A stretch of DNA of 64,000 nucleotides. It comes from Ophioderma brevispina (lineage: Eukaryota; Echinodermata; Ophiuroidea; Amphilepidida; Ophiodermatidae). The notes beneath the pieces were generated by a model. The model searched no databases, had not been told where the DNA came from, and worked only from the letters and a program-made list of their open reading frames with translations. How positions within the stretch are numbered: the stretch's first letter is position 1; each line of letters opens with the position of its first letter. A program made the position numbers and the translations under genes. The DNA is taken from positions 62,001 to 126,000 of the forward strand of contig JAMKCH010084949.1 of assembly GCA_023653785.1 (NCBI GenBank). Reading direction: 5' to 3'. Shown here one piece after another: positions 23,250 to 35,622 of the stretch.

Positions 23250-24020
23250 ATCAATGATCCCTGTGGCAATCGCTAGAAAACAATGGATCGATTGACAGCT
23301 AATAGTATTGTAGTCTGGAATGTAAATCATCTTGTCCACCAACATTACTGGTGGCTGGATCTGTCATATTGAATACGGTCTATAACTCGACTGGTGAAAA
23401 CCCAATACCCCATTCCTCCCTTTAAACACAACTTTGAAGCGATTTGATTTTTTTTAAAAAAAAATATTATTGATATTGAGGGTTCCTATGTTTATAGGTT
23501 CTACAAAACATTTGCTTGGCTAAAGAACCCTTTTAGATTCAGAGTCGATAAAACCCTAATGAATTTTCATTCGATCTTATTTGACTAAAGTTGGATATCG
23601 CTGTCACCAAAAGACTCTTTTACATGTCAGATGGTCTCACTTATGTAAGGCCTGATCTCACCACCGCATGATTTGTGATTATGTTTACTTACCGAAGTAG
23701 GGGGGGAAACAAGTTCAAGAATTCCCATTCAAATGCAATGGATGTTACCTTGGTGGTGCCCCCTACATTGGAACTAAGTATTTAAGACAGTCAAAACTAT
23801 TCCTTATTTTAATCCTATGAGCGCCATCAATAATTGGCACCATTTTTTATCCAAATCGGAGTAATTTTAAAATTTGACCCCTGTACAACTGAAAATTACC
23901 GTTTTTATTGATTTTTACTGTTTTTAGCCTATAACTCCAAAACTTTCGGCCGCAGATAGTACAAACTATACCTTTTTGGATCCTTATTAGGCTAGCGGGC
24001 AAGATCTCATAGCGTTTACA
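23250..24020. other. Non-coding stretch
   Basis: AT-rich, with no recognised gene or repeat. Confidence 0.4.
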
Positions 24021-24022
24021 AA

Positions 24023-25135
24023 GGTGACGCACCCCTTACAAGTACATAATTTTGCTAAAATAAATTGTCTAAAATTATCAAAATCAGTTCTACGCGTGTT
24101 CTCACTTATAGTATGTGCACATTTTCGTGAAAATGAATTAAATGTCATCTGAATATCAGTGACCAAGAGATGTACACCACGTTCCATGACTCCAGCAAAA
24201 TAATGGTGCTATTGATAAGTAAATCCGCCCGTTATGAATAGGATGAATAGGACAACGGACTTCAGATTCTCTGGGACTGCAAAACCATTGTTATTGTTCA
24301 TGACGTTAAACGCTTTTGAATTGTTTTCACCGCCCGGTTTAGATTGAGCTACAGCCTTATTCACGAAGAAAATAAAACTCAAACTTCTGCTGGGAGTTAA
24401 TAACTTTGATCGTATATTTCATCATTTATTCAAAAAGAAAACGAAGATGAGCAAAAATCATGAAAGAAGTTTGATTGGCAAGCTATGACCTTACATCTTG
24501 GCAATTAAAAGTTTGTTCGGCACCGGTTCACCTGCATTTCATATAGGTGAATGATTTTCGATTTCTGCTATGAAAGCAATAAATTGCATAAAAATGGGGT
24601 TACGCGGCAAGTTACGGGTTTGGTTCTGCACCAAGATGTTAGGTTACAGTTTGCCAAACATTTTTTTTCTCATGAGCTTTGTTCATCTTCGTTTCCCTTT
24701 CGAATAAAGGATGAAATATAGGGTCAAAGAAAATTGAACACACAGTAGAACATCTAACTTTATTTATTCGTGAAAGAGGACGGTTAATTTGTTTTCACGT
24801 CATGAAAAATAGCTTAATCTAAATCGGGGTGATGGTATAGCACCTGCAATCTTTTCAGTTGCATGGATAATAACAATGGCTCTGCAGTTCCAGATGAAAA
24901 AGGAATCTGTGAAGTGTTTGGTCTTCTACATACCGAGCGGATTTACCCCATTATTTGCTTGAGTCAATGAATTCTGGTATACATCCCGTAGTCACTGATA
25001 TTCAGTGAATAAATTGAGATGACATTTAATTCATTTTCTCGAGAATGTGCACAAGTGAGAACACACGTAGAACTGATTTCTATAATTTTAGGAAAATTAT
25101 TTCGGAAGAATTATGTACTTCCCAGGGGTGCGCCA
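24023..25135. mobile_element. Long foldback element D
   Basis: The left sub-terminal 'GACGCACCCCTTACAAGTAC' pairs with 'GTACTTCCCAGGGGTGCGCC' on the right. The arms (roughly 24023-24440 and 24690-25135) match along most of their length, including 'GTTCTCACTTATAGTATGTG', 'GAATATCAGTGAC', the 'GATTGAGCTA'/'TAGCTTAATC' blocks and the 'AAACGAAGATGA' block. The centre has no transposase frame. An internally deleted relative is at 53936-54235. Confidence 0.75.
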
Positions 25136-25284
25136 CATTGGTCCTTATCCGAGCATCTTTTTCGCTTTGGCCTCATGGCCTATTATGAGTGATGAGGACG
25201 TAGAAACGTTAAGATGGCATCGATGGAAATTGTGACTGAATTTTGTTGGGTTAAATAGCGTCGCATTTATTCTGCAGTCAATTA

Positions 25285-25551
25285 ATAGCCCGATTTTCTT
25301 CTGGACACTAATTTCCTTCGCTGAGCGCCGTTCATTTTAATGTGAATCCGTGGACAGAGCGCAAAACAGACTTCTTCATTCAAACGACAATAGCTCGGTC
25401 TATACCTAACCAATGTGAATGATCTTTGCAGCAAATTAAAGATAATGAACCACGCTTTTAGATAATTTCACATATGTTAGATATATGTTACTTAAAAATT
25501 CAAAATGGCGGACACAATCAAGGTCAAGTTTTTTTTTACTCGCCCTGTATA
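25285..25551 (+). mobile_element. Element C, half-copy
   Basis: Shares 'AGCTCGGTCTATACCTAAC', 'AATGATCTTTGCAGCAAATT', 'CACATATGTTAGATATATG' and the end 'TTTTTTACTCGCCCTGTAT' with the right arm of 13477-14146. The opposite arm was not located. Confidence 0.65.
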
Positions 25552-25554
25552 ACG

Positions 25555-27120
25555 ACCTTTTGTGGAGCATGTATTTTTTAATATTGAGGAGCGATACAAT
25601 GTAGTAAAACAAAAACGTTCGTGTGAATGCTAAAATATTGTGGTAGTTAATACTAACCAAGAAGATTGACGCTTTGATTTCGGTTACCCCGTGACTCTCT
25701 TTTTAAAATCTCACCAAAGAACTTTTTTATCTTCATATATTTTTATTCATCAGCAATATCATCACAAAAAAAAGATAAAAAAGAGACATTGGAATCAGAA
25801 GAAAATCACAAAAATAGCAGCAAAAGAAAAAAATAACAATATACATAACAGATAGTACAAGAAGCACACCCTAAAATAAAACACAGATGTACAAATCATA
25901 AAATCACTTAATAACCCAGCAGTTAGAAATCAAATCTCCATTTTTTTATAATGGAGGCTAAGTTTACCTCTGGCCTTAGCAATGAAATATTCTGTTTGTC
26001 TTTGTAATTTCTAAAAAGCTTTCAAACCTTCAAAATTGGGATTTTCCTTTGGGAATTTGCATCTATAAATATAAAATTTTACACAGAGAAAAATATAAGT
26101 CAGAAAAGAATCGTCTTGGGGACACTCTCATGATGAACTTGCCAAACAAGGTTTATCCTCGTACTCGTTCTAGTTCATTTAGACATTAACTTTACGTTGG
26201 CCAAACAAATTCGCAATTACAAATGCGGTGAAAAGAATTTCTCTTCATCGTGTCCTTTCCCCTAAACGCAGTGGCGAACTTTATTACAGATGGAGTAATT
26301 TTGTAGCAAAGGTCGAATTGGGTTAGCCCAGTGGATATGTTTGTTCACAGTATTATCAATGCGTAAATATGAAAACGCTCTGTATAATCGGTACTAAACC
26401 GCTGATGTGGATTAAAGTCTCATAATTCTTTTTTAATTATAAGTATGAACCTTATCTCTTAAGGTGACAAATTACATTTGAACATCTTGCCACATTGCCC
26501 TAATTTTTTTTGCAGAATTAACGACAAATCGATAGATTGAAGTGAATTTAAAGAACTTTGTTCCCGAGAATTTACAAAATAATTGACTTTCCAAGTTTGT
26601 TACAATTTTTTTTTTTTTTTTTTTTTGTCAAACAAATTTGTCCCGAAAGTAATAGAAAAATTACTTACTGATAGATACCTTGTGGGAGTATTTTTAAGTA
26701 TAAAGAGACATTGTGGTAGTGGGAGTTTTTTACAATTGTGGGAGTACTTTTTCTGACATTGTGGGGGGTAATTTTTACTGAGTTAACTATGTTACGGATT
26801 GTCCTATAAAACGGAATAAACACTAATCTAGTAATTGATGTTGATTCGTAAAAGAGTAGGAAAAAGAGATTTTTCTAGTTTAGTAAGTATATAAATAGGC
26901 CTCGGCGCAATCCTCTTGGCTAAGAAAAGTGAGAAAAATCTAAAAAATAAAAAAACTGACAAAATGGCAAAAAATTTCTAAAAAATTCTTTTTAAGGAGA
27001 GAAAAATCTCAAAACTATATAGGTTTTAATTCCTCCTTATATAGTTTTTGAAAAAGTGTATTTTTCTGAAAAAATGTCCTAAAAAAGTGACTTTTTAAGA
27101 GATTTGTTCAGTAACTCCCA
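25555..27120. other. Non-coding AT-rich stretch
   Basis: No gene recognised. A run of about 22 T is centred near 26620. Around 26680-26770 there are repeated 'TTGTGG(G)AGTA' phrases ('TTGTGGGAGTATTTTT' and variants, four times). Confidence 0.4.
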
Positions 27121-27149
27121 CAATGTAGCCTTGTAAGCATTTAGGTATG

Positions 27150-28320
27150 TTCTGTATTTTGTGTATGTATGTATGTATGTATGTTGTGTGTGTATGGTAT
27201 GTATGTGTGTATGCATGATGTGTGTGTGTGCTGTGTGTGTGTGTGATGTGATATAGTAACAAAAAACCTAGCAAGATATTACTTAGATTATGCATTGACC
27301 TCATAACAATCATATTACATAATGACAAGTAATTAATGGCAGAACAGGGAACAAGACAATGCATTATAAAGGTACAGATAACATTGTTTGAAGTCAAAGC
27401 AGTATAGGATAATGATGTTGCAAATATGGCTGCGCTATGTTGGGACCTGTGTGTGTCACTTGTGTGTGTTTTGTGTATTGGGTGTGTTGTTGTTTTGTGT
27501 GTGTTGTGTGTGTGATGTAACATATCACAAAAAAACCCTAACAATATATTATAATGCATTGAAACCTCAAACAAAGAGTTTACATTTTAGCGGACAATAC
27601 ATGTTATTATATGACCTTATATCTATTATTACAATGAGCATAATGTTAAAGCATTGCAACTTGAGAAAAAAAAACAACATCATTGCAGGAAACCTTATAC
27701 TAACCAAAAAGAGGTACAGTAATATATGGAAGCATATGGTATGTTTTGGAGAGGTGACCAAATTGTAATCAATGTGGTCACATATTATTGCAAGTGTGGG
27801 TTGGTCCAGCAGAGGACCTACGCCCCCGGTGGTATATACACACGTGGAGCGGTCACAGGTGGCCGCGCTCGTGAACGATGCTAGGAACTGATGGCCTAAT
27901 GGGCGTTGGGTTCTACTCGATTGACTAATGTGTGGGTGTGTGTTGTGTTGTGTGTTTGTTTGTTTGTGTGTCTGTTAAGGGTGTGGTTTGTGATGCCATG
28001 ATGAGCACAATCATTAACAAAATATTACATTATAAGGAAAATCAAACAGAAATATTACATTATGCATTGAACATCAAAGCAAGATAATATAAGCAAGATA
28101 ATATAACCTCACCCAAACCTTTCAACAACCAAACCTCCAAGAAGTACCACCACCCCTCTGTGGTAAAATACACGTGAGCGTGTCAGCAGGGTGGGCGCGC
28201 TCGGACTGATGGCTAAGGGGCGTGGTGCTAACTCGACGACGATGACTCATTGTGGGTGTGTGTTTGTTGTGTGGGGGGGGGGGGGGTTGTGTGTTGTGTT
28301 GTTTACTGTGTATGTGTTAA
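27150..28320. repeat. TG/TATG microsatellites embedded in a degenerate tandem repeat
   Basis: TG- or TATG-rich tracts at about 27155-27255, 27450-27515, 27930-27975 and 28250-28310 are each followed by 'AACAAAATATTACATTATGC', 'ATTGAACCTCAA' variants. Two larger blocks, 27827-27943 and 28159-28263, match each other ('ACACGTGAGCG', 'GCGCGCTCG', 'CTGATGGCTAA', 'GGGCGTGG', 'TGTGGGTGTGTG') with many small indels, a period of about 330 bp. The Thr/His-rich frames here are simple-repeat shadows. Confidence 0.65.
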
Positions 28321-28548
28321 CGGGGAAGCAGATAAGTAAGGTTAAAGTACCATGGGGTATGTGGGTGGTTGGGGTGGTAAAGGGATTTACTGTGTGAATT
28401 GTTTTTTAACTATGTTAACTAATATTTTCTTATCTACCGATCTTGCGCTCCGGCAGACCGAGTAACCCCGTAAATGAGGGCCAGGGCTTGAAATGAGGGA
28501 AATTAGGGGTAATAAGTAAAAAAGAGTGGAAAACAGTAAAAAAGAGTC

Positions 28549-28596
28549 TTTTACGGAATAAACTGCACTATATGATATGCTATTTATTCCGTAAAA
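28549..28596. repeat. Perfect 14-bp inverted repeat (20-nt loop)
   Basis: 'TTTTACGGAATAAA' is followed 20 bases later by its exact reverse complement. No T-rich termination context and no adjacent gene were seen. Confidence 0.7.
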
Positions 28597-28617
28597 AGAA
28601 AAGCTCCTAGTTTGTAT

Positions 28618-28690
28618 GTGGTGTGAGTATAGGTGTGTGTGTGTGTTTTGTGCGTGTGTGTGTGTGTGTAATGCGTGTGTAATCACAAGT
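28618..28690. repeat. TG microsatellite
   Basis: Alternating TG/TGTGCG tract, simple-sequence only. Confidence 0.8.
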
Positions 28691-29518
28691 TTGGATGTCA
28701 CTTATTAATATTGAAATATTTATGAGATAAACACCAGAGCATAGCCTTAAAGCTATTTTTTAAGAAAATAATCATACAGAGTGTTTACAGGGCCTGAGTG
28801 TGATGATACGGCCCTAGTGATGGTCAAAATTTGCAGCAATTGAACCTTACTGTCCCAAGCGCCTCCCATAGACTAGATATATACTCATAACTCAACGAAC
28901 CCAAATCGTAGTAGGGGTTGAAATACCATTTTGCGGTCATTCTCAGTTAATAACATTACCTAAACAATAGAGCGAATTGTCCCCGTCAATCACAAACTGC
29001 CATAAATTTAACCTGTATTTGCTCTTCTTTAATTGCAATTGAAAAACACTAGCGCTAATACTATACGGTATATTGTAAATTGAAAGGGAATCATAATGTT
29101 TGTGAATATTCCAACCATGCAATTCTATCAACTCTACCGGCCTTGAACGAAATAACTGATTATCACTTGACCACGTTTCCTAAAATTATACATTTCCGAC
29201 ATGCAGTAGTAGCCTCACAGTTACGAAAATTACCCAATTCTCATTGACTCTGACACATTTCGAAGCATTTGAATATCGCCTGCGGCGTACGTGAGTGAGT
29301 GGGTATTCAATTTCTACGAGTCAATTTGTGTATCAGAAATATTTGTAGGTCATCAAAACAATTTGATAACTTATCTGTAGCTTTGTAGCTATTTATATAG
29401 TTGGTCTCCTTTTTGACGTTGGTTTAGTAAGCTGTTTGTAGAGGGAAGTTTTGTATTGTATATATAGGGCGCGTGTGTATATCCGTTTATTATTAGAATT
29501 TTGGTTAACTTTTGGGAC

Positions 29519-29815
29519 CAAGTCGTTCATTAATCAACCAATCACAGTTATTAAACAATGAATTTGTAATGAATGGAGAAAGGAATTAAAAAAAATAAAT
29601 GCATAATGTGTTACAGACAATTTTGGTATCTAACCGTGTTGGTATTTCTTGCGTTTTAGGGATTAGAGAGAGATTACGCGTGGCCAAGTCGTTCATTAAT
29701 CAACCAATCACAGTTATTTAAAAGGAATTAAAAAAATGCATACGTGTTAAAACAATTTTGGTATCTAACCGTGTTGGTATTCTACCATTGCGTTTTAGGG
29801 ATTAGAGAGAGATTA
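29519..29815 (+). repeat. Direct duplication, ~150-bp unit
   Basis: 'AAGTCGTTCATTAATCAACC' through 'GGGATTAGAGAGAGATTACG' occurs at 29520-29680 and again at 29684-29820. The second copy is shorter by internal deletions. Local tandem duplication, non-coding. Confidence 0.75.
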
Positions 29816-29955
29816 CACGTGGTTGAATGTGTTTTGTTCTATACTAAAATACTAAAACGGGAAGATCAGTACCAAAACGGCACATCAAAAGCTATCAAAT
29901 GTAACATACCTTCATCAATTTCTTGCCCAAATGCGCACTTGTAAATCGATTAAAA

Positions 29956-30065
29956 ATGATTAAAGGCACTATCAGTGATCCACACAAAAGAATAAAAATA
30001 TTCGAAATTTGCAGGAGTAGTCTAGAAGTAAAAAAATACAAAGTACAAATCAAAGTGAAACGCAG
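29956..30065 (+). repeat. Family E terminus (TTAAAGGCACTATCAGTGAT)
   Basis: Starts 'TTAAAGGCACTATCAGTGAT' and continues with 'AATATTCGAAATTTGCAGGA'. The same end followed by similar sequence is found in reverse at about 42170-42282, and the bare end at 38310-38330. A non-autonomous DNA element end is likely. Confidence 0.6.
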
Positions 30066-30110
30066 TGAAAAAATACAAACAAAGACTTTATCCAGGAGCA
30101 TATATCAGCA

Positions 30111-32165
30111 GTGACCACGCGTATACCAGTTATCAGTACAATTCATTTGGAGCTTAAGAAATTACAGAAGCAGCAGAGGGTTAAGAAACTTGATTACTCA
30201 ACACTAAAAGAAGACAGCAACATCAAAGACTTGTACACACTTGAAGTAAGCAACCGATTTGAAGTGCTGGAGGATGAAGGCGATGAAGACAAGACCAAAT
30301 GGCAGATTTTCCAGGAGGCAGTTGTAGGAGCTGCGAAGGAAGTGATTCCACCAAAGAAGAAACAGAATAAACATAGCTGGATCACAAATGACATTCTAGA
30401 TCTGATGGAAGAGAGGAGAAAACAAAAGGTCAGGGATGAAGTGAAGTACAAAGAACTGGATGAAAAGGTCAAGAATAAGTGTCTTGATGCAAAGGAGACC
30501 TGGCTCAACAGCCGGTGTAACGAGATAGAGAGACAGAGGCATACAGATCCTAAAGAAATGTGTGGAAAGAGGGGATGTACCTCATCTGGTTGTATTAAGT
30601 CAAAGGAGGGTGATATCATCATAGAGAAGGACCAGATTATTGAAAATTATTACTGAATACATCACCGAACTGTTTGAAGATGATAGAGGAGAGTTGGCAA
30701 ATATCAACCATCAAATCGATGGTCCAGTCATCCTGCAATCTGAAGTGAATTCTGTTGTCCACAGTATGAAGAACAACAAAGCAATTGGACCTGATGAAAT
30801 CCACCAATGAGTGTTGAAATGATCAAGATAGCTTGGATGAGATGGGGATAGAGAAGTCGACAGAAGTGTTAAATGAAATATATGACTCGGGTGAAATACC
30901 ACCGGAACTGAGTAAGTCCATCTTTATTGCTCTTCCAAAGAAACCCGGAGCAGTGCAATGTGAGTCACACAGGACGATAAGCTTAATGAGTTATGTAGTG
31001 AAGATCTTGTTGAAGGTGTTGATGAGGAGAGCAAGGAATAAAATCAGACCAGAATTACAAAAGTTGCAATGTGGCTTTGTCGAGGACTGTGGAACCAGGA
31101 ATGCAATATTCATGCTGAGAATGTTATCAGAGAGGGCTATCGAATGAAGCAGGACATGTATATGTATTTTATTGACTGCACCAAGGCCTTTGATACAGTA
31201 AAGCATGAGGATATGTTGAACATCTTGAGTGAAATTAATATTGATGGAAAAGACCTGAGAATCATCAGAAACTGCTACTGAAACTGCTACTGAAATCAGA
31301 CAGCTGCCATCAGAGTTGGCAACGATGTGGGCGAGTTTGTTAAAATCAGGAAAGGATTGCGGCAAGGTTGTGTTCTCTCGCCAGATATTTTCAATCTATA
31401 CAGCGAGTGGATCCCGAGGGAACTAGAAGATTAAACAGAAGTAATGATAGGTCGTACAAAAATAAACAACATACGGTATGCAGATGATACTGTCCTTATT
31501 GCGACATCAGAATCTGACCTTCAGCAAATAATTAACAAAGTAGTGACTGAAAGTAAGAAAAAAGGACTGTACACCAATTGCAAGAAAACTGAATGTCTTG
31601 TGGTTACAAAGCAGAAAGTTGCTCCAGTCTGTAACAATAAAATACACGGGGGCAGCCTGAAGCAAGTTGACGAGTTTAACTATCTTGGAAGCATGATAAC
31701 ATCGGATGGAAGGTGCAACAGAGAAATCAAGAGGAGAATAACAATTGCAAAAGAGACTTTCTCAAGAATGAGAAACCTGTTCTGTAACTTGAAAATCAAT
31801 TTGAATACAAGGCTCAGAATTCTGGACTGTTATGTACTGCCTACTCTAAAATATGGATGCGAGAGTTGGTCAATATCAAATGTATGATCGTTTGCAAGCA
31901 GCAGAAATGTGGTTCCTGAGGCAAATGATGAGAATTCCTTGGACAAGTCACACCACAAATATTCAGTTCTAGAGAGGGCAGGTAGACTTTCTAGGCCACA
32001 GTATGAGGAAGAGAGGTTTGGAGAGTCTGTTCCTCACAGGAAAAATAGCAGGAAAGAGAGATCGAGGACGCCAGAGGTTAACATATCTTCAGAGCATCGC
32101 AGCCTGGACTGGAATGGAGAACAGCAAGCTTCTGAGATTGGCAATGGACAGGGAGAAATGGCATA
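30111..32165 (+). pseudogene. 5'-truncated RTE/BovB-like LINE (linker + reverse transcriptase)
   Basis: 30111-30656 resembles the linker after the AP endonuclease in RTE-like LINEs ('NRFEVLEDE', 'ERRKQKVRDEVKYKELDEK', 'CTSSGCIKSKEGDI'). The RT follows in broken frames: 'NNKAIGPDEIH' near 30773, 'IFIALPKKPGA' (30920), 'FIDCTKAFDTVKH' (31165), 'RKGLRQGCVLSPDIFN' (31348) and the catalytic 'IRYADDTVLIA' (31469). The C-terminal 'FNYLGSMITSDGRCNREI' and 'LKYGCESWS' complete the usual order. At least three frameshifts and stops disrupt it, and the endonuclease is absent. It ends at a (GA)n tract. RTE-like is the best guess of clade. Confidence 0.85.
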
Positions 32166-32197
32166 ATTTCATGGTCGCCAACGTCACTCGATAAGGC

Positions 32198-32201
<4 letters not shown>

Positions 32202-32234
<33 letters not shown>
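32202..32234 (+). repeat. (GA)n microsatellite at the LINE 3' end
   Basis: Sixteen or so GA dinucleotides directly after 'AAGGCACTT', consistent with the short-repeat tail of RTE-type elements. The duplicated copy has a shorter, broken version at about 33705-33732. Confidence 0.8.
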
Positions 32235-32236
<2 letters not shown>

Positions 32237-32411
32237 TTGAAGTAAAGGATAAGTCTGTAGAATACGCGTAAGTTATTTTTGTCCAAATGCCAAAAAGGGA
32301 AGAAAAAAGCACTGTTCAAAGATATGAATTCTCTATTCAATTACGTGTTGTAGAAAGTGTCCGTACGGAGAATAATGTACATGTATAAAATGCCGAATTT
32401 TGTCTTTTTTT

Positions 32412-33905
32412 GCTCTTCCAAAGAAACCCGGAGCAGTGCAATGTGAGTCACACAGGACGATAAGCTTAATGAGTTATGTAGTGAAGATCTTGTTGAAGGT
32501 GTTGATGAGGAGAGCAAGGAATAAAATCAGACCAGAATTACAAAGTTTCAATGTGCCCTTTGTCGAGACTGTGGAACCAGGAATGCAATATTCATGCTGA
32601 GAATTTTATAAGAGATGGTTGCCTATCGAATGAATCAGGACAATGTATATGTAATTTTATTGACTGCACCAAGCTTTTGAATTACAGTAAATCATGAGGA
32701 TATGTTGAACATCTTGAGTGAAATAATTTATTGATGGAAAAACCCTGAGAATCATCAGAAACTGCTACTGAAACTGCTACTGAAATCAGACAGCTGCCAT
32801 CAGAGGTTTGGCAACGATGTGGGCGAGTTTGTTAAAATCAGGAAAGGATTGCGGCAGTTGTTGTTCCTCGCCAGATATTTTCAATCTATACAGCGAGTGG
32901 ATCCCGAGGGAACTAGAAGATTAAACAGAAGTAATGATAGGTCGTACAAAAATAAACAACATACGGATGCAGATGATACTGTCCTTATTGCGACATCAGA
33001 ATCTGACCTTCAGCAAATAATTAACAAAGTAGTGACTGAAAGTAAGAAAAAAGGACTGTACACCAATTGCAAGAAAACTGAATGTCTTGTGGTTACAAAG
33101 CAGAAAGTTGCTCCAGTCTGTAACAATAAAATACACGGGGGCCCCAGCCTGAAGCAAGTGACAGTTTAACTATTTTGGAAGCATGCATAACATCGGATGG
33201 AAGTGCAACAGAGAAATCAGAGGAGAATAACAATTGCAAAAGAGACTATCTCAAGAATGAGAAAACCGGGTTCTGTAACTTGAAAAATCAATTGAATACA
33301 AGGAATCAGAATTCGGACTGTTATTGTACTCCTACTCTAAAATATGGATGCGAGAGTTGGTCATTATCAAATGTATGATCGTTTGCAAGCAGCAGAAATG
33401 TGGTTCCTGAGGCAAATGATGAGAATTCATTGGACAAGGTCACACCACAAATATTCAGTTCTAGAGAGGGCAGGTAGACTTTCTAGGCACAGTATGAGAA
33501 GAGAGGTTTGGAGAGTCTGTCCTCCCAGGAAAAATAGCAGGAAAGAGAGATCGAGGACGCCAGAGGTTGTTAACATATCTTCAGAGCATCGCAGAATGGA
33601 CTGGAATGGAGAACAGCAAGCTTAGAGATTGGCCAATGGAACAGGGAAGAAATGGCATTAATTTCATGGGCGCCAACGTCACTCGATACGGGCACTTGAA
33701 GGAGAGAAGATGAGGAGAGAGAGAGAGAGAGACTTGAGTAAAGGATAAGTGAGTAGAATACGGTAAGTATTTTTGTCCAAATGCCAAAAAGGAAGAAAAA
33801 AGAACTGGTCCAAAGATATGAATTCTCATTCAATTACGTGTGTAGAAAGTGTCCGTACGGAAAATAATTGACATGTATAAATGCCGAAAATTTTGTCTTT
33901 TTTGC
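32412..33905 (+). pseudogene. Tandem duplicate of LINE 3' half plus flank, indel-rich
   Basis: Starting 'GCTCTTCCAAAGAAACCCGG' it repeats 30929-32411 almost base for base for about 1.49 kb, including the unique flank after the LINE tail ('GAAAGTGTCCGTACGGA'). The repeat therefore copied genomic flank as well as LINE, and is not a second retrotransposition. Differences are mostly one-base insertions and deletions concentrated in this copy. RT landmarks are the same (the 'DADDTVLIATSESDLQQ' region near 32970) but frames break more often. Non-functional. Confidence 0.85.
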
Positions 33906-34800
33906 TTGCTTCAGCCGTATCATTTGCAGGGTAGGATAGGATAGCTATATACTATACAGTCATGCAAAAAAATCTTATTTTTATTTTTTTTTACGATTTT
34001 TGAGTTGGCAAATGCTGATAATGCCTTTAATCGATTGCATACCTGTACGATGTCTATATTTAAAAAGGCCACTTCATAATAATCCTAACACCTCCTTTCT
34101 ATATATTCAACAGAATCCGAAGGAAAAGCTTATTATCAAAATTTCATTTTGACTATGATGAATCGCTTAGTGGTATGGGCAAATATATATTGTGTTTGCA
34201 ATCTTGCAATCCCCAATGGCAAAGTTGCTATTTCTAGCAGAAACGACCGAATACTATACACCTGAAATAATATATGTCACGTAGTTATATGTAAACGACA
34301 ATGAAATGACTTAAAATCTTAAGGGCTTGTTCCTGATTATGTGTATTTGTGTCTTTACTTGATAGACAACCTGGCAAATTCCACATTAACCCCTCAGTAC
34401 TGTGGAAAACAAGCTTGCGGTTTGATGGTAGGACGCAATAATCATGTTGCAAAGCCCTATTCAATACGTGCTAATATTGATGGAAACCACCAGAGCTGGT
34501 TTTAGTTAACCACAAAACGGCGGTTTTTTTTTGTGGTCTGGGAATGAAAAATGGAGCGGGAGGGATAAAAGGGAGAAGAGTAAGAATACCCCTAGAAAAA
34601 CAAGAGCGGTCACCGCCCGTGTGGATTCGTGGCCCACCTGTGGTTTGGTGGGTGTGACTGGTGGTACTTTGAACCCGTTTGGGATGCGGACCTGAAGGGA
34701 ATGGATCTAATTGGAACTGATACAATGAATAAAAGAATGGTCCTTTAATTTTGTAATGATGGAACGGTCTGGTATTTCATGTATTGTAAAATGATAATTA
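33906..34800. other. Non-coding stretch
   Basis: No gene or strong repeat recognised; AT-rich with normal strand balance. Confidence 0.4.
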
Positions 34801-34812
34801 ATGAATCTACCT

Positions 34813-35010
34813 TTAACACTGCCCTGGACCCATGAGAACTGATTAATTAAAATGTTGTGATGAAAATTGATAGCTGGTTTTATGATATTTACACCGCTAA
34901 TTGTATTTTTGTATTGGTAATATATAGAATATATATATATATATATATTAGTATATATATATATATATATATAATGAATTTAACACTGCCCTGGGACCAT
35001 ATGGGAGCTA
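34813..35010. repeat. Short direct repeat flanking an (AT)n microsatellite
   Basis: 'TTAACACTGCCCTGG' plus 'ACCCATGAGAACTGATTAA' (34813) recurs as 'TTTAACACTGCCCTGGGACC' with 'GGGAGCTATGATTAA' (34980). Between them lies a TATA-type tract of about 50 bp (34920-34973). Confidence 0.65.
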
Positions 35011-35254
35011 TGATTAACACTTCATTGGCCCAAGGCAGCCATTTTAAAAAAATGGGTGATTTTTGGGTGATTTTAATAGCTGCTGCATTGTGTCGACGGA
35101 AATAATTTCTCCAAATGGTTTGATATTTTGTTGTCAAATAGATGATATATGATAGGACAAATTTGTATTTGAATAAAATGAAAGTTAAAAAAAAAATATG
35201 TCGCGGTCATGGACCGCTGTGTCATTGCCGTCACGGTTTTTGTGAATGGGCGAA

Positions 35255-35622
35255 GGTACCTGAGGTCACCATGGTGACAGGTCACCCAAGGTGATCTGGG
35301 TCACAAAGGTCACGTGGGGTACATGAGGTCACAAAAGATCAAACAGGGTCACAAAGGTGACATGAGGTCACCCCAACATGCTCCCCCAAAACGACCCACC
35401 CTGACAAACCGGCCCCCTCCCGTCGCACACCCCAACGCACCCCTCCCTGATACACAATTTGTGAATGGGCCAAAGGTCATGGAGGGGTCATCCAAATCAC
35501 ATGAGGTCACCAAGGTCACGGGAGGTCACAGAGGTCACGTGTGCGGAGTACATGGGGTCACCACAGGTCACCTTGGGGTCACCACGGTCACATGGGGTCA
35601 CAAGGTCAAACCACTGTCCCAC
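35255..35622 (+). repeat. Array of RGGTCA (nuclear-receptor half-site-like) repeats
   Basis: About twenty RGGTCA hexamers in one orientation, mostly in the context 'TGAGGTCACAAAGGTCAC', in two blocks (35255-35375 and 35474-35622) separated by a C-rich segment. Spacing is commonly 10-13 bp from start to start. More copies lie at 36160-36210. RGGTCA is the core binding hexamer of nuclear receptors. The array is most simply a minisatellite, and any binding is inferred. Confidence 0.7.

Noticed and set aside
27095..27574. 159-residue Thr/His-rich minus-strand frame
   Set aside because: Translation of TG/TATG microsatellites.
35255..35622. CRISPR-like direct repeat array
   Set aside because: Repeats are only 6-12 bp with no constant-length spacers, and the genome is eukaryotic; a minisatellite explains it.
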